64,000 nucleotides of DNA from Thalassospira sp. MCCC 1A01428 (GCF_002115825.1 NZ_JFJZ01000022.1:1-64000), one strand, 5' to 3'. Shown: positions 26,017 to 35,352, counted from the first letter of the stretch. Numbers and translations: made by a program. Notes: generated from the sequence alone by a model not told the origin.

Positions 26017-28248
26017 TTACCAGCTATATTTTAAAGTCGCGGTTACAGTTCGACCTGGCCCATAAAAACACGATGTCGAACCGGCACAGCTGGCAACATA
26101 GGTTTCATCGGCCAGATTAATGGCGTTAAACTGTACTTTCGCCCCTTCAAATGTGCTTGATAAAACCCCAAGGTCATAACTGATCATGGCATCAAACAAG
26201 GTCACGTCTGATACCTTGATCGTATTGGTACGATCGGTACTTTCGCCGATATATCGCACCCCGGCTCCCAGCGCCAAACCGTCAAACATTCCCGATGCCA
26301 GTTCCTGTTTTAACCACAGCGATGCCTGGTTCTCTGGGGTGCGGTCCCGTTTCAGGCCTACGCTGTCCGGGTTGGCATCCTTGGAAATTTCAGCGTTAAT
26401 GTGGCTGTAACTGGCAACAACATTCAAATGGTCAAGCACTTCGGCATGGGCTTCAAGCTCATAGCCACGGCTTTGAATTTCGCCGGTCTGATAACTCAGA
26501 TTGGAAACCGGATCGCGGGACACCACATTTTGCTGGGTGATCTGATAAACCGATGCAATCAACTGATAACGGCCGCTATCGGGGCCAAACTTGATACCGG
26601 CTTCATATTGTTGCGCCGTTACCGGGTCATACGGCTCGCCGCTGCCATTGCTGCCTAGTTGTGGCTCGAACGAGGTGCTGTAACTCACATAAGGTGCCAA
26701 GCCGTTTTCAAAATTATAGATCGCCCCTAACCGGCCTGAAAAAGCACTATCGGAATAATCAGTTGAGGTTCCGGCAGCCCTGTCCTCGAACGTGTTCCTG
26801 GCCCAGTCATGTCGCCCGCCGGCACTTAGCGTTAACTGACCAATTTCAAGCTGTTCTTGCACATAAAGGCCTATCTGGGTTGCCTTGGTGCGTTCGTCAT
26901 AGGAATAGCCATCGTAAACAACCGTGCCAATCGGCCCGTAATCGGGTGAAACCCAGTTGATGGGATAGGACGTGTTGCTGCGTTTATATTTGTTGTCATA
27001 AACGGAATGCTTTGCATCCAGCCCAACCAGCACCGTATGACCAAAGGCACCGGTCGCAAAATCAAACTGGGCCTGATTATCGATGGCAAACTGGTCCAGA
27101 TCATCGCTATAGGATGTTGCCCGACGGTCAATGGTTTGATCATCAATCGTACTCCAGCCAACCATCGACTTAACGTCGCTTTCGACCATGGTGTATCGGG
27201 CGTTCTGGCGCAGGGTCACACCATTGCTTACGGCATGTTCCAGTTCATAACCTGCCGATGCCTGGGTCCGTGATGATTCTTCAAAATTCGGGTTCCCGAT
27301 ATAAAAATCCTGCGGAATATAGCCCGAACTGGTGGGAGTTACCAAACCTTGCGACATCAAAAAATTACGTGTTCCGGCATCAGGGTCATTTTGATACATC
27401 AGGGAAACAGTCAGGCTGGTTTTTTCATTGGGTGACCAGTTGATGGATGGCATCACTGCGATGCGTTTTTTATCAACATCACCTGCCTGTTCGTTCTCGG
27501 TCATTCCCTTTGCAACCATGCGCCAGGAAATGCCTTTTTCCACCGATAGCACACCGGAAAAATCGCCTGCTGTTGAAAACAGGTTATCCGTACCGGCGGT
27601 AAATTCAACGGAATGTGCCGTATCGCCCGTGGGCTTTTTTGACACCATATTAACAATGCCGCCCGGGTTGGCCTGACCATATAAAACAGAGGACGGACCG
27701 CGCAAAACCTCCACACGTTCCAGAAAATATGGTTCCACCTGACCAAGCGACCCCAGACCGTAGGTCAAGCCATCAAGATAGCGAGGCACATAGGAAAAGC
27801 CACGCACATACATTTCATCATGCATGTTGGAACCCCCACGATATTCGGTAAAGACACCGGCAGAATATCTCAGGGCTTCGGCAACTGATCCGGCCTGCTG
27901 GTCTTCGATTTGCGCGCCTGGCACCACAGAAACCGATTGCGGCGTTTTCATCAGCGGCGTGTCGGTTTTTGTACCAGCCCGGCTGCGTTTGGCAACATAC
28001 CCCTGAACCGGGCCATCGCCGTGCTCGCCGGCTTCCTCAACCCGGATCGGGTCCAGCGTGATCGCACCGTCTTCACTACTTTCGACATTCGCGCCGGTTT
28101 TCGTCACATTTTCCGACTGTGCCATGGCGCTCGACATCGCAACCAGGCTTACACCTGCATATAAACCAACAACCAGCATGGCTGTGCTGCCCGATCGTGC
28201 CAAACGGCGATTTGCCCGTAAAACCTGTTGTGCCATAGTGCCCATCAT
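26017..28248 (-). CDS. TonB-dependent siderophore receptor
   Basis: A 743-aa outer-membrane receptor for a ferric siderophore. Residues 1-43 form the signal peptide (ending SSAMAQ); AITLDPIRVEE near 62 is the likely TonB box; the plug domain follows (TPQSVSVVPGAQIEDQQAGSVAEALRY, then RGFSYVPRYLDG), and a 22-strand barrel ends in the aromatic residue of TATLKYSW. The siderophore-receptor subfamily is indicated by GPSSVLYGQANPGGIVNMVSKKP. AAGGA lies seven bases before the first ATG. Fur-like boxes and a long hairpin-rich leader lie upstream. The next gene is an exported siderophore esterase; no ABC transporter or TonB gene is adjacent. Confidence 0.93.
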   Translation of the reverse strand: MMGTMAQQVLRANRRLARSGSTAMLVVGLYAGVSLVAMSSAMAQSENVTKTGANVESSEDGAITLDPIRVEEAGEHGDGPVQGYVAKRSRAGTKTDTPLMKTPQSVSVVPGAQIEDQQAGSVAEALRYSAGVFTEYRGGSNMHDEMYVRGFSYVPRYLDGLTYGLGSLGQVEPYFLERVEVLRGPSSVLYGQANPGGIVNMVSKKPTGDTAHSVEFTAGTDNLFSTAGDFSGVLSVEKGISWRMVAKGMTENEQAGDVDKKRIAVMPSINWSPNEKTSLTVSLMYQNDPDAGTRNFLMSQGLVTPTSSGYIPQDFYIGNPNFEESSRTQASAGYELEHAVSNGVTLRQNARYTMVESDVKSMVGWSTIDDQTIDRRATSYSDDLDQFAIDNQAQFDFATGAFGHTVLVGLDAKHSVYDNKYKRSNTSYPINWVSPDYGPIGTVVYDGYSYDERTKATQIGLYVQEQLEIGQLTLSAGGRHDWARNTFEDRAAGTSTDYSDSAFSGRLGAIYNFENGLAPYVSYSTSFEPQLGSNGSGEPYDPVTAQQYEAGIKFGPDSGRYQLIASVYQITQQNVVSRDPVSNLSYQTGEIQSRGYELEAHAEVLDHLNVVASYSHINAEISKDANPDSVGLKRDRTPENQASLWLKQELASGMFDGLALGAGVRYIGESTDRTNTIKVSDVTLFDAMISYDLGVLSSTFEGAKVQFNAINLADETYVASCAGSTSCFYGPGRTVTATLKYSW

Positions 28249-28299
28249 TGCGATGTCCTTGATATTCCAGATCGATAAATTTGGATAAACCGGTCCCGT

Positions 28300-28500
28300 T
28301 CTGCCGTTTCAGGCAGTGATAAAGCGGTACACCCCGCTGGCCGGTCAGATTTTAATGCGAAAAAGGCAGGGATGGTGAAACCGCCCCCGAGGCCAAAATG
28401 ACCGCTATGTGCTGGAATGTTCCAGACCCAGCCGGGAGACCCCCGACAATATGCCCTTACGCCGCATCATATTAATGCGTGGCGACACACCTTATGGCCC
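28300..28500 (-). promoter_or_regulatory. Putative structured 5' leader of the receptor mRNA
   Basis: About 250 bases separate the receptor start from the probable promoter zone and are dense in inverted repeats: AGCGG/CCGCT at 28323-28338, CTGGAA/TTCCAG at 28412-28425, and CGC-CGCAT against ATGCG-GCG at 28460-28484. A 20-codon frame (MRRKGILSGVSRLGLEHSST, about 28402-28464) lies within it. On the opposite strand CAGCCGGGAGACCCCC resembles the 3' B12 box, but its orientation is wrong for this gene and the core is missing. I treat it as an unassigned candidate regulatory leader. Confidence 0.4.
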
Positions 28501-28623
28501 GAACACACAATAGGACGTCCGCGTTCTATTTGAACTTTGCTGATGCTCATGTTCTGGCATGTATCCCCCGTTTTCAGACACCCCAGGATGTCCCGTCACC
28601 CGCATCATTCGGCATTCAATTTT

Positions 28624-28642
28624 GCAAATGATTATTAATATC
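28624..28642. promoter_or_regulatory. Fur-box-like site 1
   Basis: Read leftward, GATATTAATAATCATTTGC matches the 19-bp Fur consensus at 15 of 19 positions by my hand count. It is 376 bases before the receptor start, which fits a promoter here followed by the long leader. Confidence 0.6.
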
Positions 28643-28661
28643 TTAATGATGAGATAACAAA

Positions 28662-28680
28662 GATAAGAATGATTTTCATC
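28662..28680. promoter_or_regulatory. Fur-box-like site 2
   Basis: GATAAGAATGATTTTCATC matches the Fur consensus at about 13 of 19 positions. Together with site 1, 38 bases away, it suggests multi-dimer iron repression of the receptor/esterase transcript. The remaining parts of the 583-base gap 28249-28831 hold the leader and nothing else I can name. Confidence 0.5.
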
Positions 28681-28831
28681 CTCAAATACCTTTGCGCAGG
28701 CGTCATAACCATTTGCAAAAGCATCAATCGCCTGAAAATCTGTTTCGTAAATGATGCGCAAATCTTTGCCAGATCCATAGATATACGGCACAGTGGCGGT
28801 ACATCCCCTTTCCATGGCAAGGATCACAACC

Positions 28832-29467
28832 ATGACATTCGAAATCTGGGCAACCTATGTATTGGCCTGCAGCATTGTTTTGGCCATTCCGGGGCCGACC
28901 ATTATGCTGGTGGTTAGTTATGCCTTGGGAAAAGGTCGCCAAACCGCATGGGCGACCGTACCTGGCGTTGCCCTGGGGGATTTCACGGCGATGACGGTTT
29001 CACTAATGGGGGCTGGTGCATTGCTTTCGGCGTCGGCCACAGCATTTAGCGCGTTAAAGCTGATTGGTGCGGTTTACCTGGTTTATCTGGGTGTAAAAAT
29101 GTGGCGCGAAAAACCCCACCAACTTGAAGATTCCCACGAAACCCGGCGCAACCGCCCATCACGCATGTTTTTACACGCCTATATCGTGACGGCCCTGAAC
29201 CCGAAAGGCATTATCTTTTTTATCGCCTTTGTGCCGCAGTTCATTACCCCACATCAGCCGGTAATGGCGCAATTTACAATATTAATTGCAACCTTTGTCA
29301 GCCTGGCGGTCGTAAATGTTCTCATCTGGGCGATGGCCGCTGGCACTATGCGCGCAAAATTTCGCAGCCCGCGCGCCATGCAAATCATGGGGCGGGCAAG
29401 CGGATCGGTGCTCATCGCTGCGGGGTTATTAACAGCGCTGGCACGCCGGGCAAATGCCGCCACCTGA
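28832..29467 (+). CDS. LysE/RhtB-family exporter
   Basis: A 211-aa inner-membrane protein with about six hydrophobic segments and the LysE/RhtB signature IPGPTIMLVVSYALGKGRQTA near the N terminus. Members export amino acids such as lysine, homoserine, threonine or leucine; the substrate cannot be read. I start at the ATG at 28832, which has AAGGA eight bases upstream. It is divergent from the siderophore receptor and could share the regulatory gap, though it need not be iron-controlled. Confidence 0.88.
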   Translation: MTFEIWATYVLACSIVLAIPGPTIMLVVSYALGKGRQTAWATVPGVALGDFTAMTVSLMGAGALLSASATAFSALKLIGAVYLVYLGVKMWREKPHQLEDSHETRRNRPSRMFLHAYIVTALNPKGIIFFIAFVPQFITPHQPVMAQFTILIATFVSLAVVNVLIWAMAAGTMRAKFRSPRAMQIMGRASGSVLIAAGLLTALARRANAAT

Positions 29468-29527
29468 TAACGTGGCGGCATCCGTTTTACCCCGTCACAA
29501 TCAGGCAACATACCTGTAAGGATATTG

Positions 29528-30400
29528 TTATCGGCTGGCGACACGGGCACGCCCCGTGCGAATATTTCCCGATTGCGGGTTAAACTTACCCCACAATTGT
29601 TTGACCAATGGAAATGCCGTAATCAGCAAGCCAACAATCAGCACAGTCCAGGCGGGCCGCAACGGATACATCCAGTGAAAATTGGCCTCCAACACCACCA
29701 GCGGCGGAACGCCGGTCGCAATGGCAAACCAGGCATATTCAATTGCCGCTGTGCCAAGGGCTGCAGCAACCGCCAGCCCCAGCAATGTTGCAGGCGATTT
29801 CATTTTCCAGTTCATATTGCTGGCAAAGCGCGACAACATCAGCCACAGATAAAAACCGGCCATTAAGGTTGCTTCGGTAACGTCGAGTTTCGATTGCATG
29901 AAAAAATGCAAAATACCCAGGGCCGCAATAACATAGCTGGCTTTGTGCAGGCGTCCCCAGTTGCGCCCCAGGCGGCGCATCATGCCATTGGTCGAGGTGA
30001 TGCCCAAAACGACCAGTCCCATCACAGCCACAAACCCGATAGTCAGATAGATACGCACGAGGATTTCGGTCGCAATGCGCGAAATATCAAATGACTGGTC
30101 AACAAAATATAACAACAAATGACACAGCGCATAGCCCATTGCCGCCAGCCCGACCATCCGCCGAACCAAAACAACGCGGGTAAATTTGGTCACGCGTCGC
30201 AACGGCGTAATAGCCAGCGAAATCAGCAACATGCGAATCGCCCAATCGCCGCTGCCATGAATGGCATCCTTGATTGGCAAGGAAACCCCTTCATGAAATA
30301 AAACCGGCCATAGCACGACGCATCCGGGTACAAGGATGGCGATAAACACCATCAATTTGAACATTGAAAAACGTCCGGAATGATCAAGCCACGGAAACAT
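29528..30400 (-). CDS. msrQ: MsrQ-like haem-binding membrane subunit (YedZ)
   Basis: A 290-aa membrane protein of the ferric-reductase-like family; MsrQ passes electrons from the quinone pool to periplasmic MsrP, which repairs methionine sulfoxide. Core features are the six-helix domain with haem histidines (GYALCHLLLYF; GRLHKASYVIAALGILHFFMQ), and RVTKFTRVVLVRRMVGL. About 70 residues beyond the usual 200-220 aa form a C-terminal extension with extra hydrophobic segments. The usual msrP partner is not next to it: the upstream neighbour is a CoA-binding protein on the other strand. Confidence 0.82.
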   Translation of the reverse strand: MFPWLDHSGRFSMFKLMVFIAILVPGCVVLWPVLFHEGVSLPIKDAIHGSGDWAIRMLLISLAITPLRRVTKFTRVVLVRRMVGLAAMGYALCHLLLYFVDQSFDISRIATEILVRIYLTIGFVAVMGLVVLGITSTNGMMRRLGRNWGRLHKASYVIAALGILHFFMQSKLDVTEATLMAGFYLWLMLSRFASNMNWKMKSPATLLGLAVAAALGTAAIEYAWFAIATGVPPLVVLEANFHWMYPLRPAWTVLIVGLLITAFPLVKQLWGKFNPQSGNIRTGRARVASR

Positions 30401-30639
30401 GGGCGCTTCCCTATTCTAGGTGTTCGTTCGTTCGGGTTACTGCCCCCCAACAAACCTAAGTAAATCGTCATGCCAATAGAACGCAAAAAGGTTGTCGGGG
30501 TCACTTAAACTCGTGATCAACTCTGCGCGAGGCAAAACCGGAAAAAAAGTGATGGGCCAGTTTATCGCCATTGTGCCGACGCAATGTCCCGATATTTTTT
30601 AAAAGATTTACCATTTTCAGTTGATGGAAAGATTGGACG

Positions 30640-31080
30640 ATGAGCACCTTTAACAACCCCGACAATATTGCCTTGCGGGAATTGTTTAACACCACCCAAA
30701 CCATAGCCCTGGTTGGTGCAAGCCCAAAACCCGAACGGCCGTCAAACCGTGTTATGGCATTTTTGCTCTCGCACGGGTTTCATGTAATACCGGTTAATCC
30801 CGGCCAGGCTGGCAATAAAATTCACGGGCAACTGGTTTATGCCAAACTGGCAGATATCCCTGAATCGGTTGATATGGTCGATATTTTTCGAAATTCAGAA
30901 GATGCTGGCGGCGTGGTCGATGAAGCCATCGCAATCAACGCAAAATCGGTATGGATGCAGTTAAATGTGATTGATGAAGATGCCGCGCTGCGCGCCCGCG
31001 ATGCCGGTTTGATCGCAGTTATGGACCGTTGCCCGGCCATCGAAATCCCCCAGCTGTTCGTGGCAGACTGGCACAAATAG
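30640..31080 (+). CDS. CoA-binding domain protein (YccU family)
   Basis: A 146-aa Rossmann-type protein with TIALVGASPKPERPSNRV near residue 22 and the DRCPAIE motif near the C terminus. The family resembles the N-terminal domain of succinyl-CoA synthetase alpha; its biological role is unknown. Convergent with the next gene across a terminator. Confidence 0.9.
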   Translation: MSTFNNPDNIALRELFNTTQTIALVGASPKPERPSNRVMAFLLSHGFHVIPVNPGQAGNKIHGQLVYAKLADIPESVDMVDIFRNSEDAGGVVDEAIAINAKSVWMQLNVIDEDAALRARDAGLIAVMDRCPAIEIPQLFVADWHK

Positions 31081-31170
31081 GCATTTGCGATATCACGAAC
31101 ATGCAACATCCGCCAAGCCGGCAGCCATACCCAATCCTGCCCGGCAGTTTTTCAGGCTGCAAATCGCAAA

Positions 31171-31203
31171 AAAATCGCCCGCGTTTGAAATGCGGGCGAT
31201 TTT
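31171..31203. terminator. Bidirectional terminator
   Basis: AAAATCGCCCGC (31171-31182) pairs perfectly with GCGGGCGATTTT (31192-31203), with A and T runs on both sides, between two convergent genes. Confidence 0.85.
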
Positions 31204-31267
31204 AAATTTATTAATCCGGGACGACACCAAACCGCTATCGCAGTTACAATAATCTTCACATTAAATT

Positions 31268-31948
31268 TTATTTCTGGGCAGTAAGCGTACCGGCGATTTT
31301 TTTACTTCCGCCCTGGCACAGGCGGATCAAATCGGGCAACAACCCTTTATTACCCATAAAGACCGGTTTGACAGCGCTCGTGATATCATAAGTGGTAGTG
31401 TTTTCTTCGAGCAGCGTATCAAAAATACCCGGTGCTTCGGTAATCAGCGACATAACGCCGCTTCGGTTGATGCGCAGCGAGGCAAAACCATCGCCATAGG
31501 CAACACGGGCGCATTCCAGTCCTAATGCACTATCAAATTCCGAAACCAGCCTGTAGCGCGGATTTGGCATTAAATTACCGCGCGTTAATACCTGGGTTGG
31601 CTTGAGCCCCGGAACCGGTACATATTTTGCCAGCCGGGCCTGCGACTGAACGATATATCCATCGGGGAAATAAACGGCGACATCCTCGGATAACAAGACA
31701 CGGTCCCCCAAAATAGGACCTGACTGCAACAATGCCTTAATCCGTTTGCCGGGAATTTCGCCGGAAAAGCCATTAAAACGCAGAACTTTCGAATCCCCAC
31801 GTTCCTTGGCAAACAATTTTTCAAACGGTACCACAGGTGTTGGTTCGCCCGCCTGCGCTGATCCACCCGGAAAACTGGCCATTCCGAATACGATCACTGC
31901 CGCAACAGCACACAAAACACCCTTTTGCCAAAACGACTTTGTGTTCAT
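31268..31948 (-). CDS. Exported protein of unknown function
   Basis: A 226-aa protein with a clear signal peptide (VLCAVAAVIVFGMASFP, cleavage after SAQA). The mature part is about 193 aa, has two cysteines (in LGLECARV and IRLCQGG) that could form a disulfide, and no motif I recognise. GGGGGGAAA precedes the ATG. Lone gene, probably periplasmic. Confidence 0.7.
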   Translation of the reverse strand: MNTKSFWQKGVLCAVAAVIVFGMASFPGGSAQAGEPTPVVPFEKLFAKERGDSKVLRFNGFSGEIPGKRIKALLQSGPILGDRVLLSEDVAVYFPDGYIVQSQARLAKYVPVPGLKPTQVLTRGNLMPNPRYRLVSEFDSALGLECARVAYGDGFASLRINRSGVMSLITEAPGIFDTLLEENTTTYDITSAVKPVFMGNKGLLPDLIRLCQGGSKKIAGTLTAQK

Positions 31949-32061
31949 TTTCCCCCCGGAGTCTCAATACGCTCAACCTGCACGGTTCAACGACTGTATG
32001 GGTTTATGCGTTCATTTCAAGCAGACTTTCTTCACCTGCCGCCCCGTTATTTTGACTATCC

Positions 32062-32097
32062 AAAAAAAACAACGGGATGGCATGATGCCATCCCGTT
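32062..32097 (-). terminator. Terminator of the OmpA-like lipoprotein gene
   Basis: AACGGGATGGCA and TGCCATCCCGTT form a perfect 12-bp stem with a 3-base loop; read leftward it is followed by eight T residues. Confidence 0.93.
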
Positions 32098-32130
32098 GCC
32101 GAAGATTTGGTAAAGGACCGATAATTTATC

Positions 32131-33039
32131 TTAGTTATCGATCGAAATGGTAACACGACGGTTACGCGGCTCACGAACACCATCCGGAGTCGGGATCAAG
32201 AGATCGCCTTCACCAACAGCATCTTTCTTCACGCCATCAGCCTTGATACCGCGCGAGGTAAGAGCGCTTGCGGCAGCATCAGCACGACGCTCGGAGAGCT
32301 TCATGTTGTAGGAATTCGGGCCCGAAGAGTCAGTGTGACCAACAATCGAAACCGTACCCGGGCTGCTTGCCCACTGGTCAGCAGCGGCGTCAAGAACGCG
32401 TTTGGCAACCGGGGTAATGGCGGATTTGTCGAAGTCAAAGAAAATGGTAAAGAGACGCGGTGCAGCGGCAACCGGCTGGGTTTCTGCCGGAGCGGCAGCA
32501 ACTTTCGGTGCTTTCAGCGTGTTGATTGCGTCTTCATATTCTTTCCAGCACTGGGTAATCAGGTCGGTCTGCCAACCTTCTTCGCTTTCTTCGATCCAGC
32601 AATCGTAACGAGCCTGCGCGGTTGCAGCAACATCAGGCATTGCTTCACGTGCGCCACCGTCAAGCAGGCCGATCAGTTCTTCACGAACGGAGCGCTTCTG
32701 TGCGATTTCCTGGTCGTCAAAACGCCAGTTTGCCGGATCTTCCGGAAGGATGGTTTCATTTTGCGCGACTTTTGCTGCCTTACGGGCAAAGAAGTCAGCG
32801 TCAAAGAAGTCATACCATTCATCGGCTTCGCGTTCTGCGTAAGCGATGTATTCGGCTTTCAGGTCTTTACCGAAAGCGGTGGTCGGTTCGGCACCATGCA
32901 TAGCGGTGTCGAGCGAGCTGTCATACGTCAGCGGGTTGCCACCATAAGCAACAGCAGTGCCAGAGTTGTCGATGCTGCTACATGCTGCCAGCATACTTAC
33001 GCTGCCAAGTGCGAAAAGGAAAGACGAACGAAACTGCAT
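32131..33039 (-). CDS. OmpA-family outer-membrane lipoprotein
   Basis: A 302-aa lipoprotein: signal peptide with lipobox LAAC, C20 as the lipidated residue. Residues about 40-190 are a helical, charged region without a recognised domain. Residues about 195-302 form an OmpA domain (FTIFFDFDKSAITPVAKRVLDAAADQW, IVGHTDSSGPNSYNMKLSERRADAAASAL, NRRVTISID). It should anchor in the outer membrane and bind peptidoglycan. The strong terminator and codon use suggest high expression. An imperfect AT-rich inverted repeat lies at 33077-33105 upstream. Confidence 0.9.
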   Translation of the reverse strand: MQFRSSFLFALGSVSMLAACSSIDNSGTAVAYGGNPLTYDSSLDTAMHGAEPTTAFGKDLKAEYIAYAEREADEWYDFFDADFFARKAAKVAQNETILPEDPANWRFDDQEIAQKRSVREELIGLLDGGAREAMPDVAATAQARYDCWIEESEEGWQTDLITQCWKEYEDAINTLKAPKVAAAPAETQPVAAAPRLFTIFFDFDKSAITPVAKRVLDAAADQWASSPGTVSIVGHTDSSGPNSYNMKLSERRADAAASALTSRGIKADGVKKDAVGEGDLLIPTPDGVREPRNRRVTISIDN

Positions 33040-33076
33040 GTTATTTGCCCCAGTAGTTCAGGTTGTTATCAAACTC

Positions 33077-33105
33077 TAATAATAGTACCAAACGTGGTAT
33101 TATTA
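33077..33105. repeat. Imperfect AT-rich inverted repeat upstream of the OmpA gene
   Basis: TAATAA-TAG-TACCA and TGGTA-TTATTA flank AACG, with a 3-base asymmetry. It is 38-66 bases before the lipoprotein start, so it may be an operator or a 5' leader hairpin of that gene. Confidence 0.4.
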
Positions 33106-33270
33106 TGACCGGAAACGCGCAAAAAAGCGAAAGGTTCCAAGATATTATTTTTATTGCGATACCTCGTGATCTTTTCAAGCCTCTCAAACCGTGTAATCCT
33201 GTGATAATCATACTCCGTATATGAAAAAGAAGATCACTTTATTTTTGGTGACCAAGCATACGAGGTTCAC

Positions 33271-34278
33271 ATGGACGGCACAGACGCAAACACGATAGTC
33301 GAAATGATTCGCGCTTTTGCGCTTGGCATGGGCATACAAATCCTGAGCGCCATTATTATTCTGATTGTTGGCTGGTGGGTTGCTGGAAAAGCAGCCGCAC
33401 TGGTTCGACGCGCTTTGAAAAATGCCAAATTTGTCGATAGCACCCTGAAACCACTTGCAGCAAGCATCGTGCAATACACGATCCTTGTGTTTGTGATCAT
33501 CGCGGTATTGTCAAAATTCGGTGTTGAAACAACCAGCATCATCGCTGTTCTTGGTGCTGCTGGCCTGGCCATTGGCCTTGCATTGCAAGGAACCCTGTCC
33601 AACATCGCATCCGGCGTCATGATTTTGATGTTGCGCCCGTTGCGGGTTGACGAATTTGTTTCTGCCGGTTCCGTATCTGGCACGGTGGTTGAAATCACCC
33701 TGTTCACCACACTGATGAAAACGGCCGATGGCGTATTTATTTCAGTTCCGAATTCACAAATCTGGAACAGCGCCATCACCAACTATTCACGTAACCCCAC
33801 CCGCCGCCTCGATATCAAAGTCGGCATCGCCTATGATGACGACGTTGATGCCGCGCTGGAATTCATGAAAAACCTGGTTGCCAGCGACACGCGCGTTCTC
33901 GCCGAGCCTGCCCCGATGTCATTTGTAGCCAACCTGGGTGAAAGCTCGGTTGATATTACCGCACGTGGCTGGGCCAATACCCCCGACTTCTGGGCTGCCT
34001 TCTGGGATCTGAGCCGTCGTTCGAAAACCGAACTGGAAGCTGCCGGCTTTACCATTCCGTTCCCGCAACGGGACCTGCATTTAAAGGCTGATAGCGCGGA
34101 TGCCCTGTCTGCGGCAATGCAGGCCAAGGCAGAGGCCCCCAAACCCGCCCCTCGCGCCCGGGCGACCGCCTCGAAAGCCAAGGCGAAAACGGCAAAACCT
34201 GCGACCAGCAAAACCGCAGAAGAAGGCATTGGCGCCGATGCGGACTCGGAAAAAACCACCGATGAAACCAAAGCCTGA
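33271..34278 (+). CDS. Small-conductance mechanosensitive channel (MscS family)
   Basis: A 335-aa inner-membrane channel that opens on osmotic downshock. Three hydrophobic segments come first; TM3 carries the Gly/Ala-rich pore helix LGAAGLAIGLALQGTLSNIASGVMILMLRP (about residues 91-120), followed by the beta domain (VDEFVSAGSVSGTVVEI) and the alpha/beta C-terminal domain. The last 70 residues are an added Lys/Ala-rich, probably disordered tail. GAGG lies six bases before the ATG. Confidence 0.93.
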   Translation: MDGTDANTIVEMIRAFALGMGIQILSAIIILIVGWWVAGKAAALVRRALKNAKFVDSTLKPLAASIVQYTILVFVIIAVLSKFGVETTSIIAVLGAAGLAIGLALQGTLSNIASGVMILMLRPLRVDEFVSAGSVSGTVVEITLFTTLMKTADGVFISVPNSQIWNSAITNYSRNPTRRLDIKVGIAYDDDVDAALEFMKNLVASDTRVLAEPAPMSFVANLGESSVDITARGWANTPDFWAAFWDLSRRSKTELEAAGFTIPFPQRDLHLKADSADALSAAMQAKAEAPKPAPRARATASKAKAKTAKPATSKTAEEGIGADADSEKTTDETKA

Positions 34279-34353
34279 TCATTTATAATCAGCCCCGTCA
34301 AACCACATATGACAGGCTGCAACGAATGATACATATAATCACTTGCGTAAAAA

Positions 34354-34381
34354 GGATGGCCCAACCGCCATCCGTTTTTTT
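34354..34381 (+). terminator. Terminator after the MscS gene
   Basis: GGATGGC and GCCATCC pair over a 6-base loop, followed by a run of seven T. The 441-base gap 34279-34719 otherwise holds only a TATAAT hexamer at 34679-34684, a likely -10 element for the next gene. Confidence 0.85.
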
Positions 34382-34719
34382 ATTGCGGTCCGCTTGCGCC
34401 CCCGAAATCTCCGGACATGTTTTAAATAATACCAAATGCCGGTGCGCGATTTTGCTCAAATCTTGCTTATCTTGCCCATGGCATTCGAAAAGCACAAAGC
34501 CATAGCGCCCCTTATCGGCATGCTGCATTTACCGGCTTTTCGACAAAACTTCTGAAGTGCCTAAACTGTAAATACTAAAAAATACCGGAGTCCCGAAATC
34601 ATCCTGAACCTAGGCTATCCCGCAAGCGTTTTGGCACAAGTAGTAGCCAGCTGTTACCCGCCTTGCGTACGGATCACCTATAATAAGGTTGAACATCACA
34701 TGATGGGAGGAACATCAAA

Positions 34720-35301
34720 ATGGCTGCAAAGAAAATATTGATGCTGGTTGGCGATTACGCCGAAGATTATGAAACCATGGTTCCGTTTCAAACGCTTTTG
34801 GCCGTGGGTCACAAAGTTGATGCCGTTTGCCCCGACAAGGTAGCAGGCGACAGTGTTCGCACCGCTATCCACGATTTCGAAGGTGACCAAACCTATAGCG
34901 AAAAACGCGGGCATAATTTTACCCTTAACGCCGACTTTGAAGGTGCAAGTGCCGCAGATTACGACGCACTGGTTATTCCGGGAGGACGCGCGCCCGAATA
35001 TTTGCGCCTGAATCCCAAGGTTATTGCGCTGGTCAAGGATTTTCATAGCGCGAACAAACCCATCGCGGCTGTTTGCCATGGCGCACAAATTCTTGCCGCT
35101 GCCGATATTATCCGCGATCGCAAAATTTCGGCTTATCCTGCCTGCGCCCCCGAGGTTCAGCTCGCGGGTGGTACCTATATGGACATTGCCATTGATGGTG
35201 CACATACCGATGGCAACCTGGTAACGGCCCCGGCATGGCCTGCCCATCCGCAATGGATGGCACAATTCCTTGCCGTTCTGGGAACAAAAATCGACCTGTA
35301 A
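34720..35301 (+). CDS. DJ-1/PfpI superfamily protein
   Basis: A 193-aa flavodoxin-like protein with the nucleophile-elbow cysteine C119 in AAVCHGAQ and PGGRAPEYL before it. Members act as glyoxalase/deglycase-like enzymes, chaperones or proteases; DJ-1-type glyoxalase activity needs a nearby Glu, probably E16 in AEDYE. The exact function is open. GGGAGGA precedes the ATG. Confidence 0.9.
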   Translation: MAAKKILMLVGDYAEDYETMVPFQTLLAVGHKVDAVCPDKVAGDSVRTAIHDFEGDQTYSEKRGHNFTLNADFEGASAADYDALVIPGGRAPEYLRLNPKVIALVKDFHSANKPIAAVCHGAQILAAADIIRDRKISAYPACAPEVQLAGGTYMDIAIDGAHTDGNLVTAPAWPAHPQWMAQFLAVLGTKIDL

Positions 35302-35352
35302 CCTGCCCTGTATCAGGCAACTTTATGCCAAAACAGGGATCTGAAAATACGG

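Noticed and set aside
28365-28444. Cobalamin riboswitch on the + strand
   Set aside because: The B12-box-like CAGCCGGGAGACC and a GGTGAAACC/GCCCCCG stretch are suggestive, but the conserved core is missing and the orientation is opposite to the receptor gene.
28492-28833. 113-codon leftward frame in the receptor/LysE gap
   Set aside because: It covers the Fur-like boxes and promoter zone, has no ribosome-binding site and no coherent protein composition.
34298-34528. 76-codon leftward frame after the MscS gene
   Set aside because: It overlaps the MscS terminator and lacks a ribosome-binding site.
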